This document shows, in pieces, positions 1 through 11,337 of a DNA stretch of 64,000 nt (position 1 is the first letter of the stretch; each line of letters begins with the position of its first letter). The stretch comes from Hygrocybe punicea. Taxonomy: Eukaryota; Basidiomycota; Agaricomycetes; Agaricales; Hygrophoraceae. The notes beneath the pieces are model-generated. The model ran no database searches. It saw only the letters and a list, made by a program, of their open reading frames with translations, and was not told where the DNA came from. The DNA is taken from NCBI GenBank assembly GCA_963556145.1, contig OY744461.1:186001-250000 (forward strand). The letters run 5' to 3'. The position numbers were made by a program, and so were the translations under genes.

Positions 1-855
1 AATGCAGCGCAGCTGTTGATGCACATGTCGTGTACAATAGGGACCACCCCGCTAATTTGCTCCACTCGCCGCTTGACTTGATCATACGAAAGGAAAGGAT
101 TGTCGGGATAGCAGGCCAAGGCGGCTGCTCGGAATGAGTTGTAGGTATCTTCGGGTGCATTTGTGACGGCAAAAAAAGACCTGAGGGAAAAAAGAAAGAA
201 AGGGTCTTCGACATCGAAAGGAAAGTCACAAGGAGCTTCTCGAAGTCGCTCGATATCCCGAGCGTTCATGTTGCTGTTTTCGAGTGTAGCTGCTTTGATC
301 CCACTGATAAATCCTGCAGTGGTCCTGAGTTCTTCGATTTGGGATGTTACACCCAACTCTTCAGGATACAGATCGGGGACATCATGGACATGCTCAATTT
401 GATTCTCCAATGGCATATGTCCTGCCTCGTCGTGTACAGGGCTAGGAGGGCGGTCGAGAGGGTAATCAGGTGGAGGGTCATAACATTCAAGGCCAGGGAG
501 CGGTACATTGTGGTCAGCTGCATCCTGATGAAGATGTGATGGTTTGTATGCCAGAAGATAAAATCAACAGGCGACTCACAATGATATTCCTGTCTTGAGC
601 TCGTATAATCAAATCATCTTCTATGCGTCTGCGAACCCTTCGATTTCCTTCCTCAGAGTTTTCATGTTCAGCACTCCCAGCTGTCAGAGGATTGGGTTGC
701 AAGCCGGATTGTGCAGCGCTTCCTGTCGTCTGCGTCTCCAAGGAAATGGCAAGGTTGCGAGTAGCAAGAAACGCTGCAAGTGCCGCATCCTGGGTATTGC
801 GATAGTACTTGCGCAGCGTTGGCCTAGATACATTTGTCGGAGGTCGTGGAGGCAT
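1..855 (-). CDS. 5' part of a Tnp2/Plavaka-type transposase gene, running off the window
   Basis: The minus-strand gene starts at the ATG at 855 (MPPRPPTNVSRPTL). Exon 1 ends at 580. A 55-base GTGAGT...CAG intron (579-525) joins in phase to an exon reading DAADHNVPLPGLECYDPPPDYPLDRPPSP in two stretches, the proline-rich front of basidiomycete Tnp2-type transposases. Farther on the frame reads LSYDQVKRRVEQISGVVP and then IVHDMCINSCAA, which is the usual lead-in to the zinc-finger and catalytic part; that part lies beyond position 1. The frame shifts by one base near a T6 run at about 212-217, so the copy may be dead. CMC-type transposases move DNA by cut and paste in the nucleus. Family membership is by remembered consensus, not by search. 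Confidence 0.65.
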
Positions 856-1804
856 GAAAAAATATTGAGTCGATTATTTGATAGATACGAGCAGCGTTTA
901 ATCGAAACAAACTACAGTAATCAAATATAATCAACCCTAAATTACGGACTTTTGACTGGGGATTAACTCCCGCTAGCATGTATTAGTACTGTTTCATAGC
1001 CCATCAAATCCTCTGTGATCCATGTTCCGCAATTGATGCCCATGTTATTATGCACGCCTGTAGGGCCAACCTATCACTATTATCCCTTGGAACTCAAGCG
1101 CTGTTACCGAATGTTAATTTCCTATCCTCATATTTCTGTTACATATGCCATTCCCTTCTAACTTTCAGCGCTGAGACTGCGTGCGGCTGCAAGGGTCGCA
1201 AAAAGAAAGAAGATCAAGCCATACATGCAACGACAAGGGAAGGCTACGTACGCCACGCCATGCCAACGCCGTTCAACCTCGCACCTGCATTTTCATTCAT
1301 CCCCACCCCCATGCAGCTCACTAAGAAAGATTAGTTGAAAAAAGAACAGCTTGCGTACGAAAAACGATGTGGATTTTGTGGGATGTACATCACGCTACAC
1401 GGTCGAGTTTCCACAGTTGATTGGTGCATTTCTGCACATGGGACGTGAATAAAATGCATGGGGCAAATCAAATGGCTAGAATGCGCTCACATTGGCTGCC
1501 CAGACGAGCATCTGCAAGAAGCAAGGTCTTTAAGCATGAATGGCACGGAAGAGGCGAACGAGAGTGAAACGAACGTAGTTGTCAATGTTCAAATCAACCA
1601 CCCCAGAACCGTCTGGAACGCCAATTCTATTATGGGGGGTTCAATCGTAAGGAAAGATCAGCGTTGGGGAGAAGAGATAAACTGCACATGTAAGAACCAG
1701 CATGATAATCAAGAGTCTACGACGTCGCAACGTCACTTCCACCAGGGAATTGCTGGCCTACTCATATTACGTTTGCTTTAGGCCCCCTCAGTGTAAATAC
1801 AATA

Positions 1805-2350
1805 CAGGTAGGAGGAAATAAGGTGAGTATTGGTCTTGGTTGGGAAGGAGGACGATGAGCGTTGTCGATGGGAAGGAGGACAGTCTTTGTTGTCGTGGGG
1901 AAGGAGGTAACGACGGTGGTCATCTGTCGTTGTCGTTGGGAAGAGGATGTCGTGGCGGTTGACCCTCAACCTGTCGCACCCACATAATGTGGTACTTTGA
2001 TCGCGTTGTTTTCTTTCGCCCTTGGTGCTCTGTGGCTCCCTACTGCCGTCCTTCTCATCGTCGGTGGCATCAGACTGTCAGCTTGTGGTGATGACATCGG
2101 GCAGACGCCAGCTTCTCTCACAAGCGAACCGTCAATTTATGGGTATTGCTAAGCATTGAAAAAAGGTGTGGTGATCGGTTGTCGTGACAGGGAATCGTTG
2201 GAAAGGAGATGGTTGCTGTTGCTGTCGATGAGAAAGCAGTCGTTGTCGTCAGTGGGAAGGCGGCCGCGGTAGTGGTTTGGAAGGAGGAGTATCACTGTCG
2301 TTGGAAGGAAGGAAGTCGCGTTATCGCCCAGTGCGGGCCTCCGAGATGTG
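1805..2350. repeat. degenerate G-rich minisatellite
   Basis: Irregular repeats of GTTGTCGTTGGGAAGGAGG-like words fill this stretch. Short ORFs exist on both strands but share the low-complexity composition and have no family motif. The flanks, 856-1,804 and 2,351-2,620, hold no gene that I can support. Confidence 0.45.
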
Positions 2351-2624
2351 GTCGTCGTCATTTAACGTAGGGTGGGTGTGGGTATGCTCAGAACAACGCT
2401 GGTCATAGTCGTTGCTGTCGTCGAATCATTAGTAAAGAACGGGGTGGGGGGAGAAGCCCCGGCGTTGTGTCCCACTCACGTCAGGTAGGTCCTGCACCAC
2501 ACCTAGCTCACGTGTGTCGCCCCCAAATCATGTCCACCGTTTCCTCAGTTGCAATGGTGATATTATGTTGGCGTTGGTGGAAGCAGGGACGGCAACTAGG
2601 GCGCTAGTGTCTGTGCGTTAGCCT

Positions 2625-2960
2625 GAAACGAATGTGAAGTCGTTGGTGGGGACATGCCTTGCACGATCAGTATTTGAGTATATGTCACAGAAGGACCGCG
2701 AGCGTTTGAAGATGATAACTTCTCGAAACCCCGCAACTGAACATGGGTCCGGGGTACTGAGTCCTGATTCTACACCTGTTCCAACGACAACCTCGATCCA
2801 GGCCGCTCTACATGGCTTTCAACCGTTCGTGACCACCCCGGGGAGCAACTGCGCTACAATGCGTACCTGCAGTCGCAAGCGTTCCCCGGATCTACATCTC
2901 TCTCGCCAATGTCACATCAGAATATGGACGAGTTCAACAAGGAGCTCGCGAGTTACCTAA
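2625..2960 (+). pseudogene. GPATCH1-like (G-patch protein) internal fragment
   Basis: The frame reads SVFEYMSQKDRERLKMI and, later, ALHGFQPF. After a frameshift it reads EQLRYNAYLQSQA and EFNKELASYLKAA. This is the order I know from fungal GPATCH1-family proteins (GFxPF, then a basic region, then a FNKEL..Y.KAA block), which are spliceosome-associated. Only a central piece of a long protein is present. It stops abruptly at about 2,960, where the minus-strand Mak11-like fragment begins. The frameshift and the missing ends make it a pseudogene. A different KAA-rich nuclear protein cannot be excluded. Confidence 0.5.
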
Positions 2961-3935
2961 AGGCAGCACGTCAAACGAGTGCCTTTGGTATCGTATTCTG
3001 CGACAGGGCTGATTTGGATCATTTGAGGTGCGCTCAAGGGAGGTGGTAATGATGCGAAGTCATATACGTGGATTTTACCAACAGGTGAAGCTGTACAGGC
3101 GATCATTGTGAAACTGCGGTCTGAATTGGATTTTGTTGAAGGAGGGAGGGAAATGGAAAGCGTGTCAACTACTTTGACGCTGTTACCGAAGATTTTAGTT
3201 TTCATGGAGGGTTTGCCAGTGGGCAAGAACGAACCGATTTGAGTGTCCAACGAATTCTGCAATTATTGTTGGGACCGTATTGGGATCCTTTGATACGTCA
3301 TACACGGAGAAACCTTTTGTCTTCGGCGGCGACCAACAGAACCTCTCCTTCGCCGTTGACACGCTTGCAAAATTTGAGGTCGTGTTGACGAGAACATTGT
3401 GTGAATGAGGCGCATATCCTGATGAGAGTAAGAGAATGAGAGAAGAGAGCAGAAATTGGTACGCACTGTCGAGTAAATATCGGCGGTTGCTTGTGATTGG
3501 ACAACAAACATGTACCCGTCTACTGACCAGCGGACAATCTCCTTCTGGATTATACATTAAATAAACCAACAAGCAAGAAACGAAGATGGTTACTTTTCCC
3601 CAGTTTCGTGCTTGCCGACCCTTTCCCTCTCATAAAATCCCACATTCGAAGTGTCTTGTCCTTGCCAACGCTGGCCAACTTTCCCTGAAGGGCGACCAAG
3701 TTTACACGTCCTTTGTGCCCCTTCAGTGACCTCAAGCTCGAGCTCTGAATAGACACAGCGTGCCATCCTCTGATGCCGAGAGGAGATGAGACCGTGATGG
3801 AAAATGAAGATGAGTTATTGAGCCTCGGTATAAGCTGAATCTCGGTTTAAGCTGAATTCGGCCCGTCATGCCACTTGAAAACACATGACTCAAAAGCGGA
3901 CATTTCCGAAGCTCTGAGTATATAACTAGAATCAC
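2957..3935 (-). pseudogene. MAK11: decayed Mak11 (PAK1IP1-like) WD40 gene
   Basis: Read on the minus strand: SHLLSASEDGTLCLFRAR, LKGHKGRVNLVALQGKLASV with GKDKTLRMWD, KGSASTKLGK, an intron, MFVVQSQATADIYST, an intron, DLKFCKRVNGEGEVLLV, VYDVSKDPNTVPTIIAEF, then GKIHVYDFASL and EYDTKGTRLTC. This is the WD40-repeat order of fungal Mak11, a 60S ribosome biogenesis factor in the nucleolus. The frame shifts near 3,375, 3,330 and 3,225, the first propeller blades are missing, and the C-terminus ends at the junction with the GPATCH1-like fragment. It is a decayed partial copy, not the working housekeeping gene. Confidence 0.7.
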
Positions 3936-4159
3936 ACTGCACTATTTTGCATGATGCAAAATAATTGCAAAATCTTTGGTAGCTTGTTCAAGTTTTGCAG
4001 ATGAAATGATAAAATAAAGAAGAAGGATATGCCACAAACACCCAAGGTGGTAACTGAACTACAACCCCTAGTTCCCAAATGATGATCCATGTTCTTGTTG
4101 TATCATCAAATTGATCTATCAAATTGTGAGAGTATATATATCCAGATAATTATCAAAAC

Positions 4160-5464
4160 CTACACCTTGATAAGAGATAAATGAACAAAACACAAACTGA
4201 CACACCATTTTTACTATCAACATGTGGAAAACAATTGATAGATGGCATCAATCCAGTTGCAGTGGGGAAGCTGGCATTAATACAGAGATTCCAGAACAGC
4301 CCAAATTTGGGCTCTATACCATGGTTCAGCTTATGCCATTCAGCTGCTTTGATAAATCTTTCTTTAATGCCAGGAAAAGCCAACTCCACTATGGAAGAAG
4401 CAGCTCTTCTAGCACTCAAGCTCAATAAACAGCCAGAAACAACAATAAGTTAAATAGCTCACATAATCCTTCTAATCAAGGGGGATTGGATAAAGTCCTG
4501 TACCCTTTGAAAATTTTCACGATGCCAAAGAGTTAACTCTGGGCTCTGATAAAAATATCAATAGAATCAACAGTGCTAAAATAAAAAGACTCACCTCCTT
4601 ATACTGCCTTTGATAACCAATAATACAAGAAAAGTGAGGTCCTCAATTACCAAGGGCACAAGAAGACCTAATGGCAGGATCCCAGATGTCACGTTTCACA
4701 AGAGCCAGTATAAGATCAGAAAAAATCTTTTGCAGAGAGGGAGAGGAAGAGATCCACTGAACCCTTGCTGAACGAACAAAAACAAGAAGCAACATGCAAT
4801 CCAACAGAAACAAGGATAACTCTTTTCTGCCCCTGAGAAAAGCTGGTCAAGCAAAGAGAAAACAAGGACAAAATGACTTACTCAGGTTCACGGATGTAAG
4901 GAATGGGCCTAAACTTTGCCAAGTCCTCCAGAATCTCACCAATGTGGTATCTCCTGTCTATCTCCTCACGGGCTCTTTGAGGTGGCAAAGCACCATGCCA
5001 GCCAGTGGAAACTGCTGACCCATCTCTCTGAATGGAGAACCCAACACTTTGCCAGGTATGTGACATATGTGGAGAGTGAACCTTGAACTTATGGGATGGG
5101 ACTGAGTGACTCACTTGGCTAACAGGCATCCCCTTAACTTGGCCTCTTGCTTGGATCCCAACCCAGCCTTCTTACGTCGCTCATTGTACCTTTTCTCTGA
5201 GCCCTTACCCCTTTGCCTCTTCTTCTGCAACTCATCTGATAGGGAGACCTTCAGCCCATAGTTATCCTCAACCTCAACTGACTCAGGCCTGGGGGCCAGC
5301 TGATTTTTAGCAGAAGTCAAAGGCAATTTAGGCCAATCTCACCTGCGCTCAATCAAGTTGGAGCTGGGAGTCCTCAACTGACCGGCCTCATCAAACCATC
5401 TAAGCAAGAGACTTTCCTCAGCTCCAGAGGGCTCCATTCTACTAGGTGACCTGGGAGGGGGCAT
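4160..5464 (-). pseudogene. basidiomycete 2OG-dioxygenase-like (possibly TET/JBP-related) gene, 3'-truncated
   Basis: The likely start is the ATG at 5,464 (MPPPRSPSRMEPSGAEE). Exons can be followed through several GT-AG introns: FDEAGQLRTPSSNLIERR, PRPESVEVEDNYGLKVSL, GWHGALPPQRAREEI followed by RYHIGEILEDLAKFRPIPY, SPELTLWHRENFQRVQDF, then AEWHKLNHGIEPKFGLFWN and CFPHVDSKNGVSVCVLFIY. I recognise the last block (FGLFWNxCINA...PHVDxKN...VCVL) from a large basidiomycete family. The HxD after a Pro and a later HFN block resemble 2-oxoglutarate/Fe(II) dioxygenases, but the second metal-binding half is absent here. The catalytic assignment is inference. The 5' end abuts a satellite unit at about 5,490. 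Confidence 0.5.
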
Positions 5465-5489
5465 GGCTGGAGGGGTGAATGAGGCTTTG

Positions 5490-5850
5490 CATTCTTTATA
5501 TAGGCCTGGTAGCAATGCGTTGGAAAATTTGCACCAAAATCTGACTTGGTGAGATGGTTTAGATTCATCATATAACCCATGAGATGTCCTGTGCAAATTT
5601 TGAACAAAATTGGCAGACCGGTTGTGGAGCTATAGCGCAAACAAGGGGTAGAAGGTGGTATGAGGAGCACATTAGTATATCTCAAGAATGCATTCACAAA
5701 AGGGTCTGGGAGATCATTTCAATGGAATGTGGTGATCAAATAGCCCCCAGAACAAGTGATTTGAGGTTGCTAGCTGTCCTGGAACATGTGCTGTACAAGG
5801 GGGGTATGAGGAGCACATTATATATACTGTTTTCTAAATAAGTTGGGCTA
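5490..5850. repeat. single outlying unit of the 146-bp satellite
   Basis: About 300 bases here match 11,338-11,640 closely, including AGGCCTGGTAGCAATGC and GGTATGAGGAGCACATTA. The copy ends at the 5' edge of the dioxygenase-like gene. The next 320 bases (5,851-6,170) show nothing recognisable. Confidence 0.75.
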
Positions 5851-6169
5851 GGCTAGTGGTGGACTGGCCACTGATGTAGATTTCTACCCCCAAACAGTTT
5901 GTATTCACATGCCTGCGATGGATCGACATCGTGCAGAATATGGTGCACGGATTGAGGATGCTTGTATTAGGCACGACGTTGGTGATGATGTCCTTGTGAG
6001 TCCATTGAAATGTGAGTGCCGCGGACCGAGCATGTTCAGTGCACATGATCACGTGAGACGCGATAGTCAGGAATGCAAGGACCCAACATGTAAGGTATTG
6101 AATCAAATGCTGCCAATGTATTACTGAGATGGCTATATGACAAGTACACTATGTAAATGTGGATGGAGC

Positions 6170-6560
6170 AAACACATTGAGCACATTCGCTCAGTGAAAC
6201 GAGTACACTTGGTCCACGCAATGTTGGTCTGCGAATTGAGCACACTCCATCCATGCAACAAGCATACATGGTCCATGCATTGAGCATACACGATCCATGC
6301 AACAATCACAAATGGTCCACGCATTGAACACACTCAATCTGCGAATCGAACACACTTGATCCACGCATCAATGAGAGTTGGTCCACGCATCAAGCATACA
6401 CAGTCCATGAATCAAACACACTCAATCCACGCATTGAGCATACAAGGTCCGTGCATCGAGAATACAAGGTCCACACATTGAACACGCTCAATCTGTGCAA
6501 CAAGCATACAAGGTCTGCGCACCGAGCACACTCAATCTGTGCATCGTATGCACCTGGTCC
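6170..6560. repeat. 22-bp degenerate tandem repeat, about 18 units
   Basis: Successive units such as GGTCCACGCATCAAGCATACA and AATCCACGCATTGAGCATACA keep an exact 22-base register while their bases drift. Every short ORF across it is a by-product of the register. Isolated units of the same word recur in the introns of the gene that follows. 6,561-6,877 holds no gene I can support. Confidence 0.85.
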
Positions 6561-8390
6561 ACAGGAGCCATACATGCTGACAGGTATGGGATGAAAACAG
6601 CTGAGACATGAGGCATACACGTGTCCGGCACACTCCTCCAAATTGAGCTCTGACATGTGAACTGGTCAATCAGAACATAAGCCACAAACCTTAGTACTCA
6701 GTCAATGATGAACGCGAACGTGATGGCCAGCAGAGAAAACACCCCCCTCCCCGGATCACCTATGGATGATGGCATGATCAACAGGCAGCAAATGGCACCG
6801 GTGAGTGAACAGCAGGTCATAGAAGTGACAGAACAATGACCATGACCAGTTATATGACAGCGCAATAGGCGACATACATGCAAACCATCCTGGGGGCGAC
6901 AATGGGCTTCGCGAAGATCGACATCTTGCAAGTCCATGAGAAATTCCACTTTGGGATGTGGAACACTCGGCAGCTCGATGAGAAAAAAGTGAAGGAACTT
7001 GTCCAGTCGATGGAGCTTGAAGGTGTCCAGTGGTTTTGTGGTGACGCGCTGTTGCCGTTCGTGGTGCATGCAGCGTATATCAATGTGGCATCGTTAACAA
7101 AGGACATGACATTGGGAGTGAAAATGCTGTCACTGACATTCACACCAGCCAGGATTGAACAATTGCATGATTGGGAGATGGCGTCCAGGCAACATCAAGT
7201 GTGGGCGGTTGTGGAGTTCCATGCGCTGAAGGAGAAATGAGCACAAATGCTCTATAAGGCGCTTAAGTGGGTGAACAAGAAGATGTGGGAAGGGTTTGAC
7301 AAAGCCTGGGAGCTGCATATGGAGGGTGCAATTGTCGAGAGTGAGATGCGGTTGGCGGAGTTCTGGGGTGTGCAAGTCATCGATGAGGGTGAGTTTCGAC
7401 TAAACTATGAAGACGATATATTGATTCAGTGGTGGGATTTATTGCTACCAGCGATCTTACTTGCGGATGGGGTCAACGCAGCATTTTATCTGTCATGCAA
7501 CATCACCTTATATCACTACGAGGAGACCCAGGAGGAAAAACTAGTCTTGTTGGTGTGGCACATGATGGCAGTCGACAAGATGAAATGGCCATTGATCCAG
7601 GCAGATGCAGTGAAGTCAGATAGCAAGGTCGGGGCATTGTTGCAAGGAGCTGACAGCTTGAGGGCGATGATGACGCTGTCACAATTCGGAGGACATTTCA
7701 CAAACTCGAAGATCTTCTTGGTTGGGTGGATGAAGAGCGTGATGCACAATGTGCATGGGGGGGTGAGTTTCCTCGGATTAGGTTGCAAATCGTTGCAATT
7801 GTAACATGTGTTTGCTGATGGATGATCACCAGATCATCGGCAAGGTGATTGAGACTGTGGGTGCAACGCTTCGTTTCCTGTTCCAAGGTACACCACTTGC
7901 GATGATGACGAGGGAGGTCGCGCAATTGGTTGGGAAGCTAGCAGTGGACGATGTGGAACAGCTTTTAGACGAGGACTTGGAGATTCGGGTGAGATGGGTG
8001 TGGAGACAGTTCCGGGAAAATGATGTGACGTTCGTGGGGGGATTATTAACGGCGAAGGTGCTGGACACCTTGGACCATCTCATCGCGAAAATGTTTGTTG
8101 CTGTGTTGGGTGCATTGATTGAGCCGAGGACTTTGGTTGGGACGGATCATGCTGTGGTTCTGCCTCATTATATGGCGTACAATCGGGAGGTATTAAGCTA
8201 CTTGGGTGAGCCGATCGCAGAGCAGACGTGGACGCACGATGAGGAGAAGAACATTGTGAATACGATCATGAGCAAATTGCGATGGCTCCATCATCGCCAC
8301 GAGGATTATACTCAACTGCTGTTGCTTACACGGATGATGATCGTGAGTGTTTCTGACAGGCTGATGGTTATGGTGATGGCACTCTGGGAG

Positions 8391-8848
8391 GTAAGCCAAT
8401 CGTTTGATGTGTTGTCATTGTATAGCAGTTGCACCGATCAAGTGTGCTCGGATCACGGACATGAGGACTGGGTGAGGAGGTGTCGCCCAGAGTTCCGTGA
8501 ATCGAGCATGCTTGAATCGCAGCCATGCATGTTCAGTCTTTGACTGGACCATATATGTGACATGCACCAATCAAGCTTGCTCGAATCATGGATGAGAGGT
8601 CTGGGTGAAGAGGGGTCACCAAGATGGTCCATGAATCGAGCACACTTGATTTGCAGGAGTACCAAGTGCGTTCTGAGTGTTGGTGAGTCTAAGTCACCTA
8701 AGTGTCCGCGATCTGAGCATGCTTGATTCATGGACACTTCCTTCAGCCTCTGACTCAAGTAACCATTCCATGTTCGCTGACCGAGCATGTTCAGATCGCA
8801 CAGCGCCATCCTCCACGCATTTCATAACTCACATACATTTGGTCACAG
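8391..8848 (+). other. oversized intron carrying dispersed 22-bp motif copies
   Basis: The GTAAGC donor follows CTCTGGGAG and the CACAG acceptor precedes GTTGCACTGTGG. At 458 bases it is far longer than the other introns here (about 45-90). It holds at least four words of the type GAGCATGCTTGATTCATGG, the family tandemly repeated at 6,170-6,560. The smaller introns at 11,008 and 11,135 hold one each. Confidence 0.5.
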
Positions 8849-8951
8849 GTTGCACTGTGGTTTCAACCCCTTATCGACTACGAATGCCAACACCGTCATG
8901 GTGCAGCAATGGACTATACCTTGTACATGCTGGAGGGCATACACAACAATC

Positions 8952-9595
8952 TAGGGCAGGTCAAGGGTATGCAATACCCCCAGGGGTTAAGAGTACGGGT
9001 ACCACGGGTTAAGGGTACGAGTCCAGCCTCAGAATACCCGCAGTACCCACGCGGGTATGGGCTGTATTTTTTTTGGGAGAAGAAACATCAAAAACTCAAT
9101 TTTTGGGGTATTTTTCGCTATTTTTGAGGGATATAATGAGAATCATTGCTTGTAAAAATATGTAAAAATGCTCTCAACACTCCCCACAGTATTTTAAACA
9201 TTGTGCTCCTTTACACTAAAGGGATCCGACCAGTATTCCGTCCACAATAACCATAAAAACCACCAAAAACAGGTAAAAATGGGGTATTTTGCATGTTTTT
9301 GAGGGATATAATGAGAATCATTGCTTGTAAAAATATGTAAAAATGCTCTCAACACTCCCCACAGTATTCTAAACATTGTGTTCCTTTACACTAAAGGGAT
9401 CCGGCCAGTATTCTGTCCACAATAACCATAAAAACCACCAAAAACAGGTAAAAATGGGGTATTTTGCATGTTTCTTCCTGTACCCCTGCAAAACCCATGC
9501 CATACCCGTACTTTTGGCCTCGGGTACGTACCCGTGACGGGTGCGGGTCCGAGTACAGCCCCAGAGCACTGCGGGTGTACCCCTGACTGGCCATA
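8952..9595. mobile_element. non-autonomous hAT-type element (644 bp), 8-bp TSD CAACAATC
   Basis: Imperfect terminal inverted repeats TAGGGCAGGTCAAGGGTA and, on the other strand, TATGGCCAGTCAGGGGTA bound the element. The 8-base target duplication CAACAATC occurs at 8,944-8,951 and 9,596-9,603. An 8-bp TSD with TA(G) termini is the hAT signature. The ends are packed with GGGTACCC-like words. The AT-rich core is a direct duplication of about 175 bp (about 9,121-9,295 and 9,296-9,470). No transposase is present. It sits in an exon of the surrounding gene, and deleting the element plus one TSD copy leaves the frame open. Confidence 0.85.
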
Positions 9596-11337
9596 CAACA
9601 ATCCTGCGTTCAAAGCCCTGGCTCAGGCAGCTCATATCGTATGTACTAGCTGAGGCTTATCACTTAATGTATTTAGACGTGGCTGACCACGCCGGTCTCA
9701 GATGGCTGGTTACCTTCTGCAGGAACAAAATACCCTGTTGCAATTTGAAGCAGATCTTTGTGTGGGCAAATCCTCAGAGACTTTGCAGCCGGTAATGAAA
9801 CCTGACATCGAAGCGTACTTCCCTCCCAGTGTGAAGAGTGCAAAGTGGGTTGGGGGCAGCACCGAGGCCCTTCTGAACAACTATGATGAGTTGCTCTCAA
9901 CGATGGAGAAAGCCCAGCACGACCATGGGTACGTTTCGCTCAACAATTTCTGCATTGAAGCCACGGCCTGGCCTTGGAAGAAGACCAACAACAAGATGCG
10001 CAATTGGCCTCTGATGCTGAAAGCCACCATGCTCGAGAAACAATTCATCGTACACTATTGCCCGGTTACACTTGGCAAGTCCATGGCTGGCTTACGACTA
10101 TGAGATGGCCTTGCTGAGCTGCTCAGCATGCAACTGAAGGTCGTCAGCACACTCACTGTGGGGAGCTCCGGACAAGTTGCCATGGAGTTGGTCGCAAAAT
10201 GGATGTACCCAGATGGTGTCAAGGTCGCACCACTCGCTTGACCGGCCATGTTGGAGACCTTCGATATGGAGGACTTTGTGTCGAAGATGGATGCAAGGTC
10301 ACGGCGTGGAGAGGCGGCAAGAGCCATTCAGGCAATTGTTTCCAAGGTCGACAAGCTGGCATGCGCTCGAATCAATCTTGACAAGACATCGGGCATGGCC
10401 GTGGAGGTGCGTGCAGCCGAGACAGAGCTGGTCCACGCATTGTCCGTGAATTATGCCATTCTTGATAAAGTACGTTGACAGAGGACAGATGGGGAGGAGG
10501 ATGTGGCGATTGATCCCATGTGGTACAAACAGTTGGACACGCTGGCGAATCTGTTCAACATTGAGTTTGTGGAAGCCAAGCTGAGTACCTTTCAGCCTAT
10601 TGATCTCATTGTAGCAATACTTACAGAGTCCTGCAGGCCTCTGGGGATGAGGGTGACAATGACTCCGAAGCTGATGCGCCCATGAAGCCACCGATGAAAG
10701 CAGCCAAGGCCCCTGCTGCTAAGAAGAAGCTGGCTCAGAAGTCAATGCTGATGGTGAAGAAGCATAAGTGTAGAACGGATTTGATGTTGACGCAACAAGC
10801 CAGTGCTTCGCAGCCAGCAGAGGTCCCCGTGCCAGTCCCTGCTCTGGGCGAGGTGGCCAACATCAAGGGCAAAGCGAAGGAGGGGTTCACTGAGGATGAG
10901 AGTGACATTGAGATGGCGATGAACATCGTCAGACAGCATAGGTTCCTCATCGTCGACATCGATATGGGTGACTGAATGCCTTGTCACGCAGTTGCACTCG
11001 TGTCAAGGTGAGTCAACATACCCCATGGATTGAGCATACTCGATCCATGGAGCAAACATCTGTGATATGCGAGGTAACCGTCTGATCCTTATTTGTGGCA
11101 GAGACATCGGAAGATGTCGACATGACATCTGATGGTGAGTACCCCTGTCTGAGCATGTTTGATCCATGTCATATATGTGACCTGTTCAAGTCCACACCCA
11201 GGCCTGATCATGGACACCACTGTGGGTGATGGCCTCTTCGGTCCGGCCCTGGATGGTGAGTCAGCTGTGTCACTCGACCTGTTTGGATCTCACACTGTTT
11301 GTAGCTGTGGGGCACATGGTGACCCCAGTCCGCGAGT

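Larger units (their letters stand above)
6878..11337 (+). pseudogene. large multi-exon hypothetical gene, possible ParB-like N-terminus, interrupted
   Basis: The first exon reads FHFGMWNTRQLDEKKVKELV and then ASRQHQVWAVVEF. That spacing recalls ParB/Srx-fold proteins (an N-R-x-L segment followed by a GxHR-like box), but the fit is weak and no function is claimed. Introns with clear borders lie at 7,763-7,832, 8,391-8,848, 11,008-11,101 and 11,135-11,201. The exon around 8,849-9,640 is cut by a hAT-type element, and the frame resumes exactly after the target duplication. TGA stops at 7,238, 10,101, 10,239 and 10,476 interrupt otherwise coherent exons. The C-terminal exon is Lys/Ala-rich and then acidic, up to a TGA at 10,973. 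Further exon-like pieces continue to the satellite at 11,338, which seems to cut the gene off. Confidence 0.5.

Noticed and set aside
1458..1781. 107-codon plus-strand ORF
   Set aside because: No motif, composition like surrounding non-coding DNA, and it ends at a minisatellite.
5374..5697. 107-codon minus-strand ORF
   Set aside because: Half of it is the 146-bp satellite unit and the rest is the wrong frame of the dioxygenase-like gene.
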